From: Amycolatopsis albispora
Lineage (GTDB): Bacteria > Actinomycetota > Actinomycetes > Mycobacteriales > Pseudonocardiaceae
Assembly: GCF_003312875.1 (NCBI RefSeq)
Contig: NZ_CP015163.1
Location: 6,882,001 to 6,946,000, forward strand
Direction of reading: 5' to 3'
Length of the DNA stretch: 64,000 bases
This document shows positions 16,728 to 26,172 of this stretch, one piece after another. The notes beneath the pieces are model-generated. The model searched no databases. It had not been told where the DNA came from and saw only the letters and a list, made by a program, of their open reading frames with translations. Position 1 is the first letter of the stretch; each line of letters begins with the position of its first letter. The position numbers were made by a program, and so were the translations under genes.

Positions 16728-19158
16728 GGTCCGCCCAGTACCGCTCCCGCTGGAACGGGTAGGTGGGCAGCTCGGCCGGGCGGGCGCCGGGGAAGCAGGC
16801 GCGCCAGTCCACCGCGACCCCGCGCAGGTGCGCCTTCGCCACCTCGGCGAGGAACGGCCGCAGCCCAGCGGGGGCGCCCGCCTCGGCGAACACGCAGCCC
16901 TGGTCGGCCAGTGCCTTGCGTGCGTGCGCGAAGAGCACCGGCTGCCGCAGGTTCCAGTACCAGTAGTCGGCGGTCAGCTCGGTGGTGTCGAACCAGTCGC
17001 CGGTGACCGCGGAGAAGAACGGCACCGCCGCCGGACCGGGCGCCACCTCGGCGAGCAGGTCCTTGACCAGCTGCTCGATCTCGTCCACATGGGACGAATG
17101 CGCGGCGTGGCCGGCCGGCAGCCGCCGCACCCGGATCCGGTCGGCCTTGAACCGGTACATCAGCTCGTCCAGCGCCCCGGCGTCCCCGCTGACCAGCACC
17201 GAGTCGGGGGCGTCGATCGCGGCCACGCCCAGGCGGCCCGGCCAGTACGCGATCCGGTCGACCACCTCGTGCTCCGGCAGGGAAACCGCGACCACACCAC
17301 CGCGGCCGACGATGCCGCGCAGCGCCCGCGCCCGCAGCGCCGCCACCTTCGCACCGTCCTCAATGGACAACGCGCCGCACACCACGGCGGCGGCGATCTC
17401 GCCGTCCCCGTGCCCGAGCACCGCCGACGGCCGCACGCCGAACGACTCCCACAGCGCGGCCACCGCCACCTGCACCGCCCAGTGCACCGGCAGCACCACG
17501 TCCACCCGGTCCGGCACCAGCTCGTTGTGCAGCAACTCGGTCAGCGACCAGTCGACGTGCGCGGCCAGCGCCCGCTCGCAGTCGGCGATCCGGTCGGCGA
17601 ACACCGGGTGCTCCAGCAGCTCGTTGGTCCGCCAGTCCAGTTCGCCACCGGGGAAGACCAGCACCGGCGCGGTGGCCTCGGCGGCCGTGCCCAGCACCAG
17701 GTTCGGCGCGGTCCGGCCGTCGGCGAGCGCGATCAGCCCCGCGCGGAACTCGGCGGGATTCTCGCCGATCACCACCGCCCGGTGCGTGAACTCCGTGCGG
17801 GAGGCCAGTGACAGACCGATGTCGGCGGGCGCGTCGGTGTCCAAAGAGGACAGCAGCCGGGTGGCCAGCTCGCGGAGCGCCCCTTCGGACTTCGCCGACA
17901 GCGGCCACGCCATCGGGAGGTCGGCGATCGGCTCGGCGGGCTCCGGCCTGACCCGGCGCACCGAACCGAGCAGCGCGGCCACCGGCTCCGGCTGTTCGGA
18001 GACCGTCGCCAGCACCGGGTGCCCGAGCCGTTCGGCGTCGGAAAGCCGTTGCAGCACCACGATTCCGGCGCCTTCGGCCGGTTCGCCGTCGAGCGCGTCG
18101 GGGGTGGCCAGCACGTTCGCCCAGCCTGCCAGCGCCATGGCCGACTCACCGCGTCGCAGCGATTCGACCGCCATGCGGCAGGCATCCGGGGTGTCCACCG
18201 CCGGACCGGCGAGGCCGAACGCCTGCGCCACGCGCACCGCGGCGGGCATCGGCCGCGTGTCCATCGAAGCCGCCCACACCAGCGATTCGTAGTGCCTGCC
18301 CTGGACCCCGGCGAACACGCCGACCCGCTCCCCGCGCATCCGTTCCGGGTCGATCCCGGCGGTTTCGAAGGCTTCCCAAGCGGTTTCCAGCAGCAGCCGC
18401 TGCTGCGGATCGATGACCACCGCCTGCTCACCGGACAGCCCGAAGAAGGCCGCGTCGAACTCACCCGGCGCCCGCAGGAAAGCCCCGCGCGGCGCGATGT
18501 CCCAGCCGCGGTCCTCCGGTACCGGCCCGATTCCCTCGGGAAGACGCCCGCTCAGCCCGATGACCACGATCGGCTCGTCTCCGGTGGCTTCCGTGCCGTC
18601 CATGGCGTAGGCGACCCCGGCACGCACGATCAGCGGCGGGGCCGCCGCGCCGAGCACCTCGGGCAGCACCCGCGCGGTGGCTTCGTGCTCGTCGGCGAAG
18701 ACCAGCTGGCGCTCACCACCCCGCACCCGCGCGCTCGCCTGCTCGGTGGTGGTGAACGGCACGATCCTGGGCTCCGGCCCGGTGGTTCTCGGTGCCGGTG
18801 GCCGCGGGTGCCAGCCGTCGTCGGCGGGCTCGGTGACCACCGCCGGTTCGACCACCCCGGTCGCGTGCCTGGTCCAGTCCTCACCGGTCCGCGTGTACAG
18901 GTGGACCACGCGCATGCCGTTCTCCAGCGCGCCGACGCGCAACTGGAACCGCGCGGGCAGCAGCAGATCCGCCTCGGGATGCAGTTCCCGCACCCGCGCG
19001 CAGCCGGCTTCGGCACCGGCGAGCGCGAACAGCTCGGTCAGCAACGCGAGCGGCAGTGGTTTGCCGGCCAGCCAGGGATGCGTGCCCTCGTCCAGATCAC
19101 CGCAGCACAGCAGCGCGCCGGTCCCGGCGATCGGCTCGACCAGGTCGAACACCATCAC
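16642..19158 (-). CDS. PKS-like protein DH*-KS*-AT*, all active sites degenerate
   Basis: An 838-residue protein with modular PKS segments in an unusual order. Residues 1-115 resemble a dehydratase: HPWLA is present but the HxxxGxxxxP block is deleted. Residues 195-400 resemble a ketosynthase (EPIVVIGLSGRLP, EFDAAFFGLSGEQ, DPQQRLLLETAWEAFE), but TACSSSL is missing (DTPDACRMA instead) and the later HGTGT and NIGH blocks are absent. Residues 405-815 resemble an acyltransferase, with GHSxGE changed to GHGDGE and the GQGSQ block to GGELD. It ends at PFQRERYW with no ACP, then an SSQSSQSS tail. Its ATG overlaps the stop of the next upstream PKS gene by four bases. The reading frame has no breaks. 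Confidence 0.85.
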   Translation of the reverse strand: MMVFDLVEPIAGTGALLCCGDLDEGTHPWLAGKPLPLALLTELFALAGAEAGCARVRELHPEADLLLPARFQLRVGALENGMRVVHLYTRTGEDWTRHATGVVEPAVVTEPADDGWHPRPPAPRTTGPEPRIVPFTTTEQASARVRGGERQLVFADEHEATARVLPEVLGAAAPPLIVRAGVAYAMDGTEATGDEPIVVIGLSGRLPEGIGPVPEDRGWDIAPRGAFLRAPGEFDAAFFGLSGEQAVVIDPQQRLLLETAWEAFETAGIDPERMRGERVGVFAGVQGRHYESLVWAASMDTRPMPAAVRVAQAFGLAGPAVDTPDACRMAVESLRRGESAMALAGWANVLATPDALDGEPAEGAGIVVLQRLSDAERLGHPVLATVSEQPEPVAALLGSVRRVRPEPAEPIADLPMAWPLSAKSEGALRELATRLLSSLDTDAPADIGLSLASRTEFTHRAVVIGENPAEFRAGLIALADGRTAPNLVLGTAAEATAPVLVFPGGELDWRTNELLEHPVFADRIADCERALAAHVDWSLTELLHNELVPDRVDVVLPVHWAVQVAVAALWESFGVRPSAVLGHGDGEIAAAVVCGALSIEDGAKVAALRARALRGIVGRGGVVAVSLPEHEVVDRIAYWPGRLGVAAIDAPDSVLVSGDAGALDELMYRFKADRIRVRRLPAGHAAHSSHVDEIEQLVKDLLAEVAPGPAAVPFFSAVTGDWFDTTELTADYWYWNLRQPVLFAHARKALADQGCVFAEAGAPAGLRPFLAEVAKAHLRGVAVDWRACFPGARPAELPTYPFQRERYWADLTHSVSSQSSQSSRSPTPAARSADHSAA

Positions 19159-20900
19159 GCCACCCCGAGCGACCGCGGCGAGCGCACGGGCAGCGGCGGC
19201 CCGCTGATCTCGATGAGCCGGTACCCGTGGCGCCGGTACGCCGTCAGGGTTCGTTCGAACGACTCGGGATTGCCCGCCGAAGCCCGCACCAGGCGCCGCA
19301 CGGTGATGCGGCCCGCGCGGAACCGGAAGGTCAGCTCGTCGATCGCCGCGGGATCCCCGGAAACCACCACCGAATCCGGGCCGTCGACCGCGAGCACGCC
19401 GATCCGGCCCTGCCAGCGGGCGATCCGGTCGGCCACCTCGCTCTCCGGCAGCGACACGGCGACCATTTCCTGCGAGCGCACGGCAATCGCCTTCGCGCCC
19501 TCCTCCACGGTGAGCGAACCGGCGACCACGGCCGCCGCGATCTCACCGGCGCCGTGACCGAGCACCCGCGCCGGGCGCACCCCGGTGGCCTGCCACATCG
19601 CGGCGAGCGCGACCATCGTCGCCCAGTCGTGGCCGTGCCGGGGATCGGTGTACCGGGCCAGCCGCCGCTCGCATTCGGCGTAGGTGGCGGCGAACTCGGG
19701 GGAGCGCTCACGCAGGTCCTCGGCGAGCCCCGGCTTGCCGAGCACGTCCGGGAACACGAAGATCCGCAGGTCGTCGGTGGCCCGGCAGTCGTAGGCCAGC
19801 GCCTGGGCGTGGCCGCCGCGGGCGCGGCGGCGTTCGGCGAGCGCGGCCAAGTAGGCGCTCGTCGCCGCCGCCGCGCCCTGGCCGGTCCGCCCGCGCACGC
19901 CGTCCAAAGTGGACATCAGCAGGAAGGCGTCCAGCTCGGTGGCGGCGAAGACGCGGTCGAGGTTGCGGGCACCGAGCACCCTGGTGTGCAGGTCGGCCGG
20001 GCGCAGCTCGGGCAGCGGGCCGACGGCGTCGTGTCCCGCGGTGTGCACCACCGCGTCGATCGGCCCGTGCTCCCGCTTGACCCTGGCCAGCGAGGCCTCG
20101 TCGGTGACGTCGGCGGCGGCCATGGTGACCCGGGTGCCCGCCAGCAGCTTGCGCAGCTCCGCCGCTTCGGCGGCCCCGGGACCACGGCGGCTCACCAGGA
20201 TCAGGTGGCTCGCGCCCTGCTCGGCGACCCAGCGGGCGACGCGGGTGCCGAGCGCGCCGGTGCCACCGGTGATCAGCACGGTGCCGCGCGGTGCCCAGTC
20301 GTGCCCGGGCTCGCGCACGGTCCGCGCGGCGTAGAGGTTGCCGTCGCGGACGGTGAAGCGGTTGTCGCCGCCGCGGTGGGAAAGCGCGGTGACGAACAGG
20401 CGCGCGGTCCGCGCGTCGAACTCGGCGGGCAGGTCGACCGTTCCGCCCCAGCCGTGTGGATTCTCCAGCACGGCGGCGCGGCCGAGTCCCCAGAGCAGCG
20501 CCTGCCCGGGATCACCGCCGGTCGCCATCGCGCCGCGCGTCACGCACCACAGCGGGACCGACTGCCCCGCGTCACCGAGCGCCTGCATGAGGTAGACGGT
20601 GGACGCGACGCCGGGCGGGAGCTGGTCGCCGTCACCGGCTTCGGCCAGCGCGAGCAACGAGACCACACCGGACAGTTCGCGGAAGATGCGGAAGCAGTCG
20701 GCCATCGCGCCGCGATCGCCGGCCGGGATGAGGATCGGCTCGGCGCCGTACTGACGCAGCGCCGCGGCGAACCGCTCGCCGTCGTCGAGATCCGGCACCA
20801 CCACGGCCCAGCGGCCGGACAGCGCCGGCCTGCCCTGCACCGGCCGCCACTCCAGCCGGTGACGCCAGCAGTCGAGCGCGTTGTCGATCCTGTTGGTCAT
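19155..20900 (-). CDS. PKS-like protein KR*-AT*, all active sites degenerate
   Basis: A 581-residue protein. The N-terminal half has the structural and catalytic halves of a PKS ketoreductase: the NADPH motif VLITGGTGALGTRVARW is intact, but the catalytic Tyr of QGxYAAANA is Ala (QGAAAATSA), and the Lys region (PKVDGA in active enzymes) is deleted. The C-terminal half is a shortened acyltransferase with GHGAGE instead of GHSxGE, and VRASAGNPESF where YASH and a following His belong. The ATG at 20900 matches the usual start of a KR structural domain; the frame is open further up to 20978. The gene is first in a two-gene unit. Confidence 0.85.
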   Translation of the reverse strand: MTNRIDNALDCWRHRLEWRPVQGRPALSGRWAVVVPDLDDGERFAAALRQYGAEPILIPAGDRGAMADCFRIFRELSGVVSLLALAEAGDGDQLPPGVASTVYLMQALGDAGQSVPLWCVTRGAMATGGDPGQALLWGLGRAAVLENPHGWGGTVDLPAEFDARTARLFVTALSHRGGDNRFTVRDGNLYAARTVREPGHDWAPRGTVLITGGTGALGTRVARWVAEQGASHLILVSRRGPGAAEAAELRKLLAGTRVTMAAADVTDEASLARVKREHGPIDAVVHTAGHDAVGPLPELRPADLHTRVLGARNLDRVFAATELDAFLLMSTLDGVRGRTGQGAAAATSAYLAALAERRRARGGHAQALAYDCRATDDLRIFVFPDVLGKPGLAEDLRERSPEFAATYAECERRLARYTDPRHGHDWATMVALAAMWQATGVRPARVLGHGAGEIAAAVVAGSLTVEEGAKAIAVRSQEMVAVSLPESEVADRIARWQGRIGVLAVDGPDSVVVSGDPAAIDELTFRFRAGRITVRRLVRASAGNPESFERTLTAYRRHGYRLIEISGPPLPVRSPRSLGVA

Positions 20901-21103
20901 TGGCGCGGCCCCTCCCCATGAGAACGGCTTCCCGCTCACTCTGGGAACAGCATCCGGCCGACTCGACGGCGCGCCCACCCCTATCCCGTGCCGCGCCCCT
21001 ACTTACCGGGCCACCCATGCGAATTCCACGCGGGGTCCACAGTGGAACGCATGCGCCCGCGCGTGCGTTGCGCACGTGGCGGCACGGGATGAGGGGGTAC
21101 TGT
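20901..21103. other. Intergenic region between PKS-like genes and phoU
   Basis: No gene is seen in these 203 bases. They hold the upstream region of the PKS-like pair and the 3' flank of phoU. A GTCCACAGTGGA palindrome lies at 21035-21046. No ARE-like site was found here, so direct receptor control of the PKS-like pair is not supported. Confidence 0.4.
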
Positions 21104-21772
21104 TCAGATTTCGTCGTCGCCGGGGCCGTAGCCGGGCATGCGGCCGGTGACCACGAAGATCATCCGCCGCGCCACCGACACCGCGTGGTCGGCGAAGCGC
21201 TCGTAGAACCGGCCCAGCAGCGTGACGTCCACGGCGGCGGCCACGCCGTGCGGCCACTCGCGGTCCATCAGCACGGTGAACAGGTGACGGTGGATGTCGT
21301 CGACCTGGTCGTCGTCGGACTCCAGTTCCTTGGCCGCGCCCACGTCCTTGGTCTTGATGACCTGCTCGGCCTGCCGCGCCAGCCGCACCGCGATCTGGCC
21401 CATTTCGGCGAAGTAGCCGCGCACCTGCTCCGGCAGCACCGGCTCGGGGTGCCGCCGCCGCGCGGCCTTCGCCACGTGCAGCGCCAGGTCGCCCATGCGC
21501 TCCAGGCTTTCCGCCGCGTGGATCGCCGCGAGCACGGTGCGCAGGTCGGTGGCCACCGGGGCCTGCAGCGCCAGCAGCGCGTAGGCCTGCTCCTCGCAGG
21601 CCGCCCTGGCGTCGTCGACCTTGGCGTCGTCGCTGATCACCTGCTCGGCGACCGCGAGGTCGGCGTCGAGCAGGGCCTGGGTCGCCCGCTCCATGGCGTC
21701 CGCCACCTGCACGGACATGGCCGCCAGCTTGTCGGCCAGTTGTTCGAGTTCGACGTGGTAAGCCTCGCGCAT
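21104..21772 (-). CDS. phoU: PhoU phosphate-signalling protein
   Basis: A 222-residue all-helical protein made of two three-helix PhoU bundles. Each bundle has the acidic metal-binding motif, seen in the [20 protein letters not shown] and [16 protein letters not shown] regions. PhoU restrains the PhoR kinase and the Pst phosphate transporter at high phosphate. The ATG at 21772 ([16 protein letters not shown]) is the conserved start; the frame is open to 21811. No pst or phoR genes are adjacent, which is normal for actinomycete phoU genes. Confidence 0.92.
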   Translation of the reverse strand: MREAYHVELEQLADKLAAMSVQVADAMERATQALLDADLAVAEQVISDDAKVDDARAACEEQAYALLALQAPVATDLRTVLAAIHAAESLERMGDLALHVAKAARRRHPEPVLPEQVRGYFAEMGQIAVRLARQAEQVIKTKDVGAAKELESDDDQVDDIHRHLFTVLMDREWPHGVAAAVDVTLLGRFYERFADHAVSVARRMIFVVTGRMPGYGPGDDEI

Positions 21773-21860
21773 GCGGCCAACCATACGGCCAGGACCACGC
21801 GAACGCCGCATCGCCGGGTGAACCCGGCGTGAACCCGGCCTAACGAATCACGCGGACACC

Positions 21861-24083
21861 CTAGTTGCCCGGCTTGGCTTGGCCCTGCTGAGTGGTTCCG
21901 GTGCTCGACGGTGTCGACGGCGGTGGTGCGGCGGCCTTCTCGTCCGGCAGCGGGCCGTTTTCGATGAGCGCGGCGAAAAGCTCCTTCGACTTCTTCTCGA
22001 GCAGGACCTCGTTGCCGCGGTTGTTCGCCTCACCGGTGGTCGGCACGGTGATGAACTTCACCGTGTCCGGGTTCAGCCCCTTCATCGACTGCGCCAGCGT
22101 GAGCATCTGGTCGACGCCGAGGTTGTCGCCGAAGGTGGCCGCGGTGAAGGCGTTGACGAACCCGGTCAGCTTGCCGCCGTCGAACAGCACTTCCTGCGAC
22201 ATCGTCTTCTTCAGCAGCGAGCCGATCACCAGCTGCTGGCGCTTGATCCGGCCGTAGTCGGAGGTGACGTCGCCCTTCACGTGCCGCGCGCGGACGAAGT
22301 TGAGCGCCTGGTCGCCGGTGATCACCTGCTCACCCGCCTGCGGCACGATCACCCCGAGCACGTCGTCGATCACCGGCTCCTCGATGTGCACCGGCACCCC
22401 GCCGACCACGTTGATCATGTCCTTGAAGCCGTGGAAGTCGATGCCGACGAAGTGGTTGATCTTCATCCCGGTCAGCTGCTGGATCTGCTTGGTGGTGCAC
22501 TGCGGCCCGCCGATCGCGTAGGCCTCGTTCAGCTTGGCCTTCGACTTGGCAGGCACGACCTCTTCGAGGTACTGGCCGGTGTTGGAGTCCCAGCGCTTGC
22601 AGTCCGGCCGGTTGACCTCGAGGTCACGCGGGAAGCCGACAACGATCACGCGTTTCCGGTCGGCCGGGATGTGCGCGATCATCAGCGAGTCCGAGCGTGC
22701 GCCGCCGACCGAGTCCGCGGTGCCGACGCCTTCCTCGGCCTCCGCGCCCGCCCGGGTGTCCGAGCCGGCGATGAGGAAGTTCTCGTCGCCGAGCTGCCCG
22801 GCCGCGTTCTGGATGTCCGCCGAGTTCTCGTCGAGCGCGGCGATCTGGTTGAACTTGCTGTTGAACCAGGTCTTCATGCCCCAGCCGCCCGCGCTGAGCA
22901 CGAACATCAGGCAGGCCAGCACGATCGCGGTGATCCGGCCGGCCTTGGCCGACCGGTCGACCCGGCGCTGCTTCTTCTCCTGCAACCGGGTCTGCGGGGC
23001 GGCCGAGTTCTCGTCGGGCTCGGCTTCGGTTTCCTCGGCGCTTCCCGCACGCAGGTGCGCGAGCGGGTGCGGCCGCGGTTTCGCGGCGCCCTCCCCGGGG
23101 TGCACCACCCGCTGGAGCTTGGTGCGGGTCTGCTCGATCAGCTTGACCGGCGCCGCGGTCAGCCGGGACAGCCGTTCCTTGCGCTTGGCCTCCTCGGCGG
23201 CCATCTCGTCGTGCGCGGCGGAGAACCGGGCCAGCGTGTTGTCGATCTTGCGGCGGTACTTCGTCGCGTCGTCGACCGGCTCCATCTGGTCGGTCATGAT
23301 CAGCCGGTCTTCGGCGGAGGGGCGCTCCGGCCGCACCGGCTTCGGCCGCGGCGGCTGCGGCTTGGCCACCGGCGGCGTGACCGCGGTCTTGGCCTCGGGC
23401 AACGGCACCGCCGCGGTCGGTGCCGCGGCAGGCGGGGCCGAACGCGCGGGCGGCGGCGTGGACGGCGCCGAACGCGCGGGCGCCGCTGCCGCTGGCCGTG
23501 CCGCCGACGGCGCGGATGCCGCCGGACGCGGGGTGGAGGGCTCCGACGCTGGCCGGGCGGCTGCGGAGGGTGCCGGGCGTGCGGGCGGTGGTGTGGCGGG
23601 TGCCGATGCCCCTGGCCGTGCCGTCGCCGGTGGCGGCTGGCGGCGCGGCGGCCTCGGCGGTGCCGGTGGCGTGCGCGGCGGCGCGGGTGGCGACGGCGCC
23701 TGCGCGGCAGGCGGCACCCCGTTGGCGGGCGGCCCCGACGGGCGACGCGTGGGCGTCCGCCTCGGCGGTACCCCGTTGGGCACCGGGTTGGGGCCCGTCG
23801 GCCGACGCGGCGGCAACTCCTCGTGCTTGTTCCGCGGCGGCGGCACCGGGCGCGGAAGCCCAGGCGAACTGGGGTGTGCCTGCGGCCGCGGGCGCGCGGG
23901 CGGCGGTGGCGGCGGAGGCTCGGGGTCCGGCTCGGGTTCGGGCTCGGCCACCGGCGGGACCGGGTACTTGCCGGTCGCCTTGGCCATCACCTCGTTGACG
24001 CTGATGCCGCCGTAGGTGTCCATGGAACGGCGCCGCGACCTGCGGGAACGACCGGTGCCAGAGGAGAGGTGATCGTCAGGCAC
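21861..24083 (-). CDS. LytR-CpsA-Psr (LCP) family protein with long proline-rich cytoplasmic arm
   Basis: A 740-residue type II membrane protein. LCP enzymes join arabinogalactan or teichoic-acid-like polymers to peptidoglycan. About residues 40-265 are extremely rich in Pro, Ala and Arg. A charged, coiled-coil-like stretch follows, then one membrane helix (AIVLACLMFVLSAGGWGM). The extracellular LCP domain has GSDTRAG, ARSDSLMIAHI, GFPRDLEV and VRARHVKGDVTSDYGRIKRQ, which give the catalytic Arg and Asp set. The GTG at 24083 has GGGAG upstream. The cytoplasmic arm is longer than usual and might bind other divisome proteins. Confidence 0.88.
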   Translation of the reverse strand: MPDDHLSSGTGRSRRSRRRSMDTYGGISVNEVMAKATGKYPVPPVAEPEPEPDPEPPPPPPPARPRPQAHPSSPGLPRPVPPPRNKHEELPPRRPTGPNPVPNGVPPRRTPTRRPSGPPANGVPPAAQAPSPPAPPRTPPAPPRPPRRQPPPATARPGASAPATPPPARPAPSAAARPASEPSTPRPAASAPSAARPAAAAPARSAPSTPPPARSAPPAAAPTAAVPLPEAKTAVTPPVAKPQPPRPKPVRPERPSAEDRLIMTDQMEPVDDATKYRRKIDNTLARFSAAHDEMAAEEAKRKERLSRLTAAPVKLIEQTRTKLQRVVHPGEGAAKPRPHPLAHLRAGSAEETEAEPDENSAAPQTRLQEKKQRRVDRSAKAGRITAIVLACLMFVLSAGGWGMKTWFNSKFNQIAALDENSADIQNAAGQLGDENFLIAGSDTRAGAEAEEGVGTADSVGGARSDSLMIAHIPADRKRVIVVGFPRDLEVNRPDCKRWDSNTGQYLEEVVPAKSKAKLNEAYAIGGPQCTTKQIQQLTGMKINHFVGIDFHGFKDMINVVGGVPVHIEEPVIDDVLGVIVPQAGEQVITGDQALNFVRARHVKGDVTSDYGRIKRQQLVIGSLLKKTMSQEVLFDGGKLTGFVNAFTAATFGDNLGVDQMLTLAQSMKGLNPDTVKFITVPTTGEANNRGNEVLLEKKSKELFAALIENGPLPDEKAAAPPPSTPSSTGTTQQGQAKPGN

Positions 24084-24312
24084 TCAGTCTCCCTTCAGCA
24101 CAGCGGTGGTGAGTCGACCACGTTCCTCGACTTGACTCGGCGGACTCCGGTGGATCATCGCCAGCCGGACGGCTTTCGTTATCCTACGGATACCCGCCGT
24201 TCGTGACGACACCATCCCGTGATGTTTTTACACACGGTGTGAGTTCGGCGGGTTACCGGCAGGTTCCAGTACGTCCGTTATCACCCGCAGTGGGAAATCG
24301 GGCCAGTGCGGG

Positions 24313-24975
24313 TTACCGAGAGTGTCGAATCTGACCGGGGATTTCCGAATCCGGACAAGCCACCACATTGCGGCCCGCGCGCTTGGCCGCGTAAAGGAGC
24401 GCGTCGGCCTCACGCAGGCGCTCTTCGGCCCGGCCCCGCCGCGCCGTCAAGCCCGCGCTGACCGTCACCACCAGGCCCGGCCGTATGCGGTGCCAGGGGT
24501 ACCGAGCCACCCGGAGCCGCGCGCGCTCCACGGTGGTCAGCGCTTCGCGTGCGGTCAACCCGGGCATGACCAGCGCGAACTCCTCGCCGCCGTACCGCGC
24601 GCAGAAGGCGTCGCGCGGCAGTTCCTGCTTCAGCAGCGCGGCCACGCGCTGCAGCACGCGGTCGCCGACGAGGTGCCCGAAGGTGTCGTTGACGTCCTTG
24701 AACAGGTCGATGTCGACCATCGCCAGCGCCACGTGGTGGCCGTCGAGCTGGGCGAGCCGCTGGTCGAGGAAGCGGCGGTTGTAGCCGGAGGTGAGCGGGT
24801 CACGCTCGAGCGCGGAGCGGAGGTGCTGGTAGGCGCGCTCCCAGTTGCCCTGGGCCGCGAAGAGCGAGGCGATCGTCTCGTGCAGCGCGGGCAGATCCGC
24901 GGCCTCGGTGTGGACTGCGATCCCGTCCTTGGACACCGCTTTCACCTCCGCCACTTGATGTTCGTCGTCGTGCAA
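24313..24975 (-). CDS. GGDEF-domain diguanylate cyclase with TPR-like N-terminus
   Basis: A 220-residue cytoplasmic protein that should make cyclic di-GMP. The active loop is RYGGEEF, a competent GGEEF form, with the metal Asp in MVDIDLFKDVNDTFGH. The RxxD inhibitory site five residues before the loop is not present (PRDAFCA), so product inhibition at that site is unlikely. Residues 25-62 (ALHETIASLFAAQGNWERAYQHLRSALER) look like one TPR hairpin, as in longer TPR-GGDEF proteins. It lies downstream of the lipoprotein and PlsC genes on the same strand. Confidence 0.85.
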   Translation of the reverse strand: MHDDEHQVAEVKAVSKDGIAVHTEAADLPALHETIASLFAAQGNWERAYQHLRSALERDPLTSGYNRRFLDQRLAQLDGHHVALAMVDIDLFKDVNDTFGHLVGDRVLQRVAALLKQELPRDAFCARYGGEEFALVMPGLTAREALTTVERARLRVARYPWHRIRPGLVVTVSAGLTARRGRAEERLREADALLYAAKRAGRNVVACPDSEIPGQIRHSR

Positions 24976-25047
24976 GAGGCGGCGCTTGAGATATCGGGAC
25001 GCGGCGAAGGCGAAAATCGCTCAACCGGACGACGAAGCGTAACCGGT

Positions 25048-25476
25048 TCACGATTTCGGACACGGAGCGAAGCCGTAAACCCGGCGATCGAGCAGAACTA
25101 CGCGCTGGGAACCGATCTGCTCACCGATCGCGGCACCCGCGCGGCGAATGGTCAGCGACACCGCCACCACGTACACCGAACCGCGCGGCGGGTCATCACC
25201 ATCGGGTGACCACTCGGGGTCCGGGCGCACGGTGGACATCGCCGGGTAGATGTCGAGCGTGAGGTCGCCGAGCGCGCAGTCCTGGCCGGTGAAGTCGGGG
25301 TGCTGCGTGGCTTCGAGAAAGCGTTCCTGCTCCTCGGGGCCCTGGTCGCCGGCGCGGTTGAGGAGGTCGAAGTACCGGCCGACGAGGTCGGTGTCGGTCT
25401 CCTGGCGCGGCTTGAGCGGGGTCACCCCGCAGCCGCTGACCAGCAGGGCGAGCGCCAGCGCCACGGCTTTCCGCAT
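25048..25476 (-). CDS. Small lipoprotein of unknown function
   Basis: A 142-residue protein with a clear lipoprotein signal: MRKAVALALALLVSGC gives a lipobox LVSGC with Cys16. The mature part is mixed alpha/beta with two more Cys (GQDCALGD and APCPKS) that could pair. I do not recognise the family. It begins four bases after the PlsC gene ends and is probably in one transcript with it. Confidence 0.7.
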   Translation of the reverse strand: MRKAVALALALLVSGCGVTPLKPRQETDTDLVGRYFDLLNRAGDQGPEEQERFLEATQHPDFTGQDCALGDLTLDIYPAMSTVRPDPEWSPDGDDPPRGSVYVVAVSLTIRRAGAAIGEQIGSQRVVLLDRRVYGFAPCPKS

Positions 25477-25480
25477 GCGT

Positions 25481-26119
25481 TCAGGTTAGCGGGGCGGAGT
25501 TGTAGTCCGGCGCGGTTTCCTGGCCGGACATCCGCTGGATCGCGCCCATCACCTCGTCGGTGACCTCGCGGCGGGCGGGCCCGGACTTCGGCTGCCCGTT
25601 GCCGTGGATCGGCGGGCCGAAGGTGACCGTGACGCGGTGCGGGCGCGGCAGCCGCCGCCCGACCGGCTGGAGGCGGTCGGTGCCGGTGAGCGCGACCGGC
25701 ACCACCGGCACGCCCGCGGTCAGCGCCAGCCACGCGACGCCGGTGCGGCCGCGGTACAGCCTGCCGTCGAGCGAGCGCGTGCCCTCGGGATAAATGCCGA
25801 AGACCTTGCCGTCGGCGAGCACGCCGAGCGCGGTCTCGAGCGCGCCCTGAGCGGCCCGGTGGGTGCCGCGTTCGACCGGCACCGCGCCGGTGGCGGTGAA
25901 GAACCAGCGGATCACGCGGCCACGGAGGCCGGTGCCCTGGAAGTACTCCGCCTTGGCCAGGAAGTGCACCTGGCGCCGGGTGACCAGCTGGAGGACCACG
26001 CTGTCGATGAAGGACAGGTGGTTGCTGGCGAGGATGACCGGGCCGGTGCGGGGCAGGTGCTCGTGGCCGCGCACGAGGGGCCGGAAGAGCAGGCGGAAGA
26101 GGAGCCGGAGAACGATCAC
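25481..26119 (-). CDS. 1-acyl-sn-glycerol-3-phosphate acyltransferase (PlsC family)
   Basis: A 212-residue membrane-associated acyltransferase. The catalytic HX4D motif is NHLSFID, and the second block is IYPEGTRSLDGRLYRGRTG, with VPVVPVALTG after it. It would transfer an acyl chain to lysophosphatidic acid in phospholipid synthesis. The GTG at 26119 begins a hydrophobic first helix. It is divergent from a TetR gene with a strong palindrome between, so its transcription may be set by that regulator. Confidence 0.88.
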   Translation of the reverse strand: MIVLRLLFRLLFRPLVRGHEHLPRTGPVILASNHLSFIDSVVLQLVTRRQVHFLAKAEYFQGTGLRGRVIRWFFTATGAVPVERGTHRAAQGALETALGVLADGKVFGIYPEGTRSLDGRLYRGRTGVAWLALTAGVPVVPVALTGTDRLQPVGRRLPRPHRVTVTFGPPIHGNGQPKSGPARREVTDEVMGAIQRMSGQETAPDYNSAPLT

Positions 26120-26135
26120 GTGCGCACTATAGCGC

Positions 26136-26165
26136 GTTTAACGTCCGATCGTTCGGACGCTAAAC
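26136..26165. promoter_or_regulatory. Palindromic operator between plsC-like and TetR genes
   Basis: GTTTAACGTCCGA (26136-26148) and TCGGACGCTAAAC (26153-26165) match at 12 of 13 positions as inverted repeats around TCGT. The site fills most of the 53-base gap between two divergent genes, eight bases from the TetR start. It is a textbook TetR operator by shape. Confidence 0.75.
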
Positions 26166-26172
26166 TCGGCGG

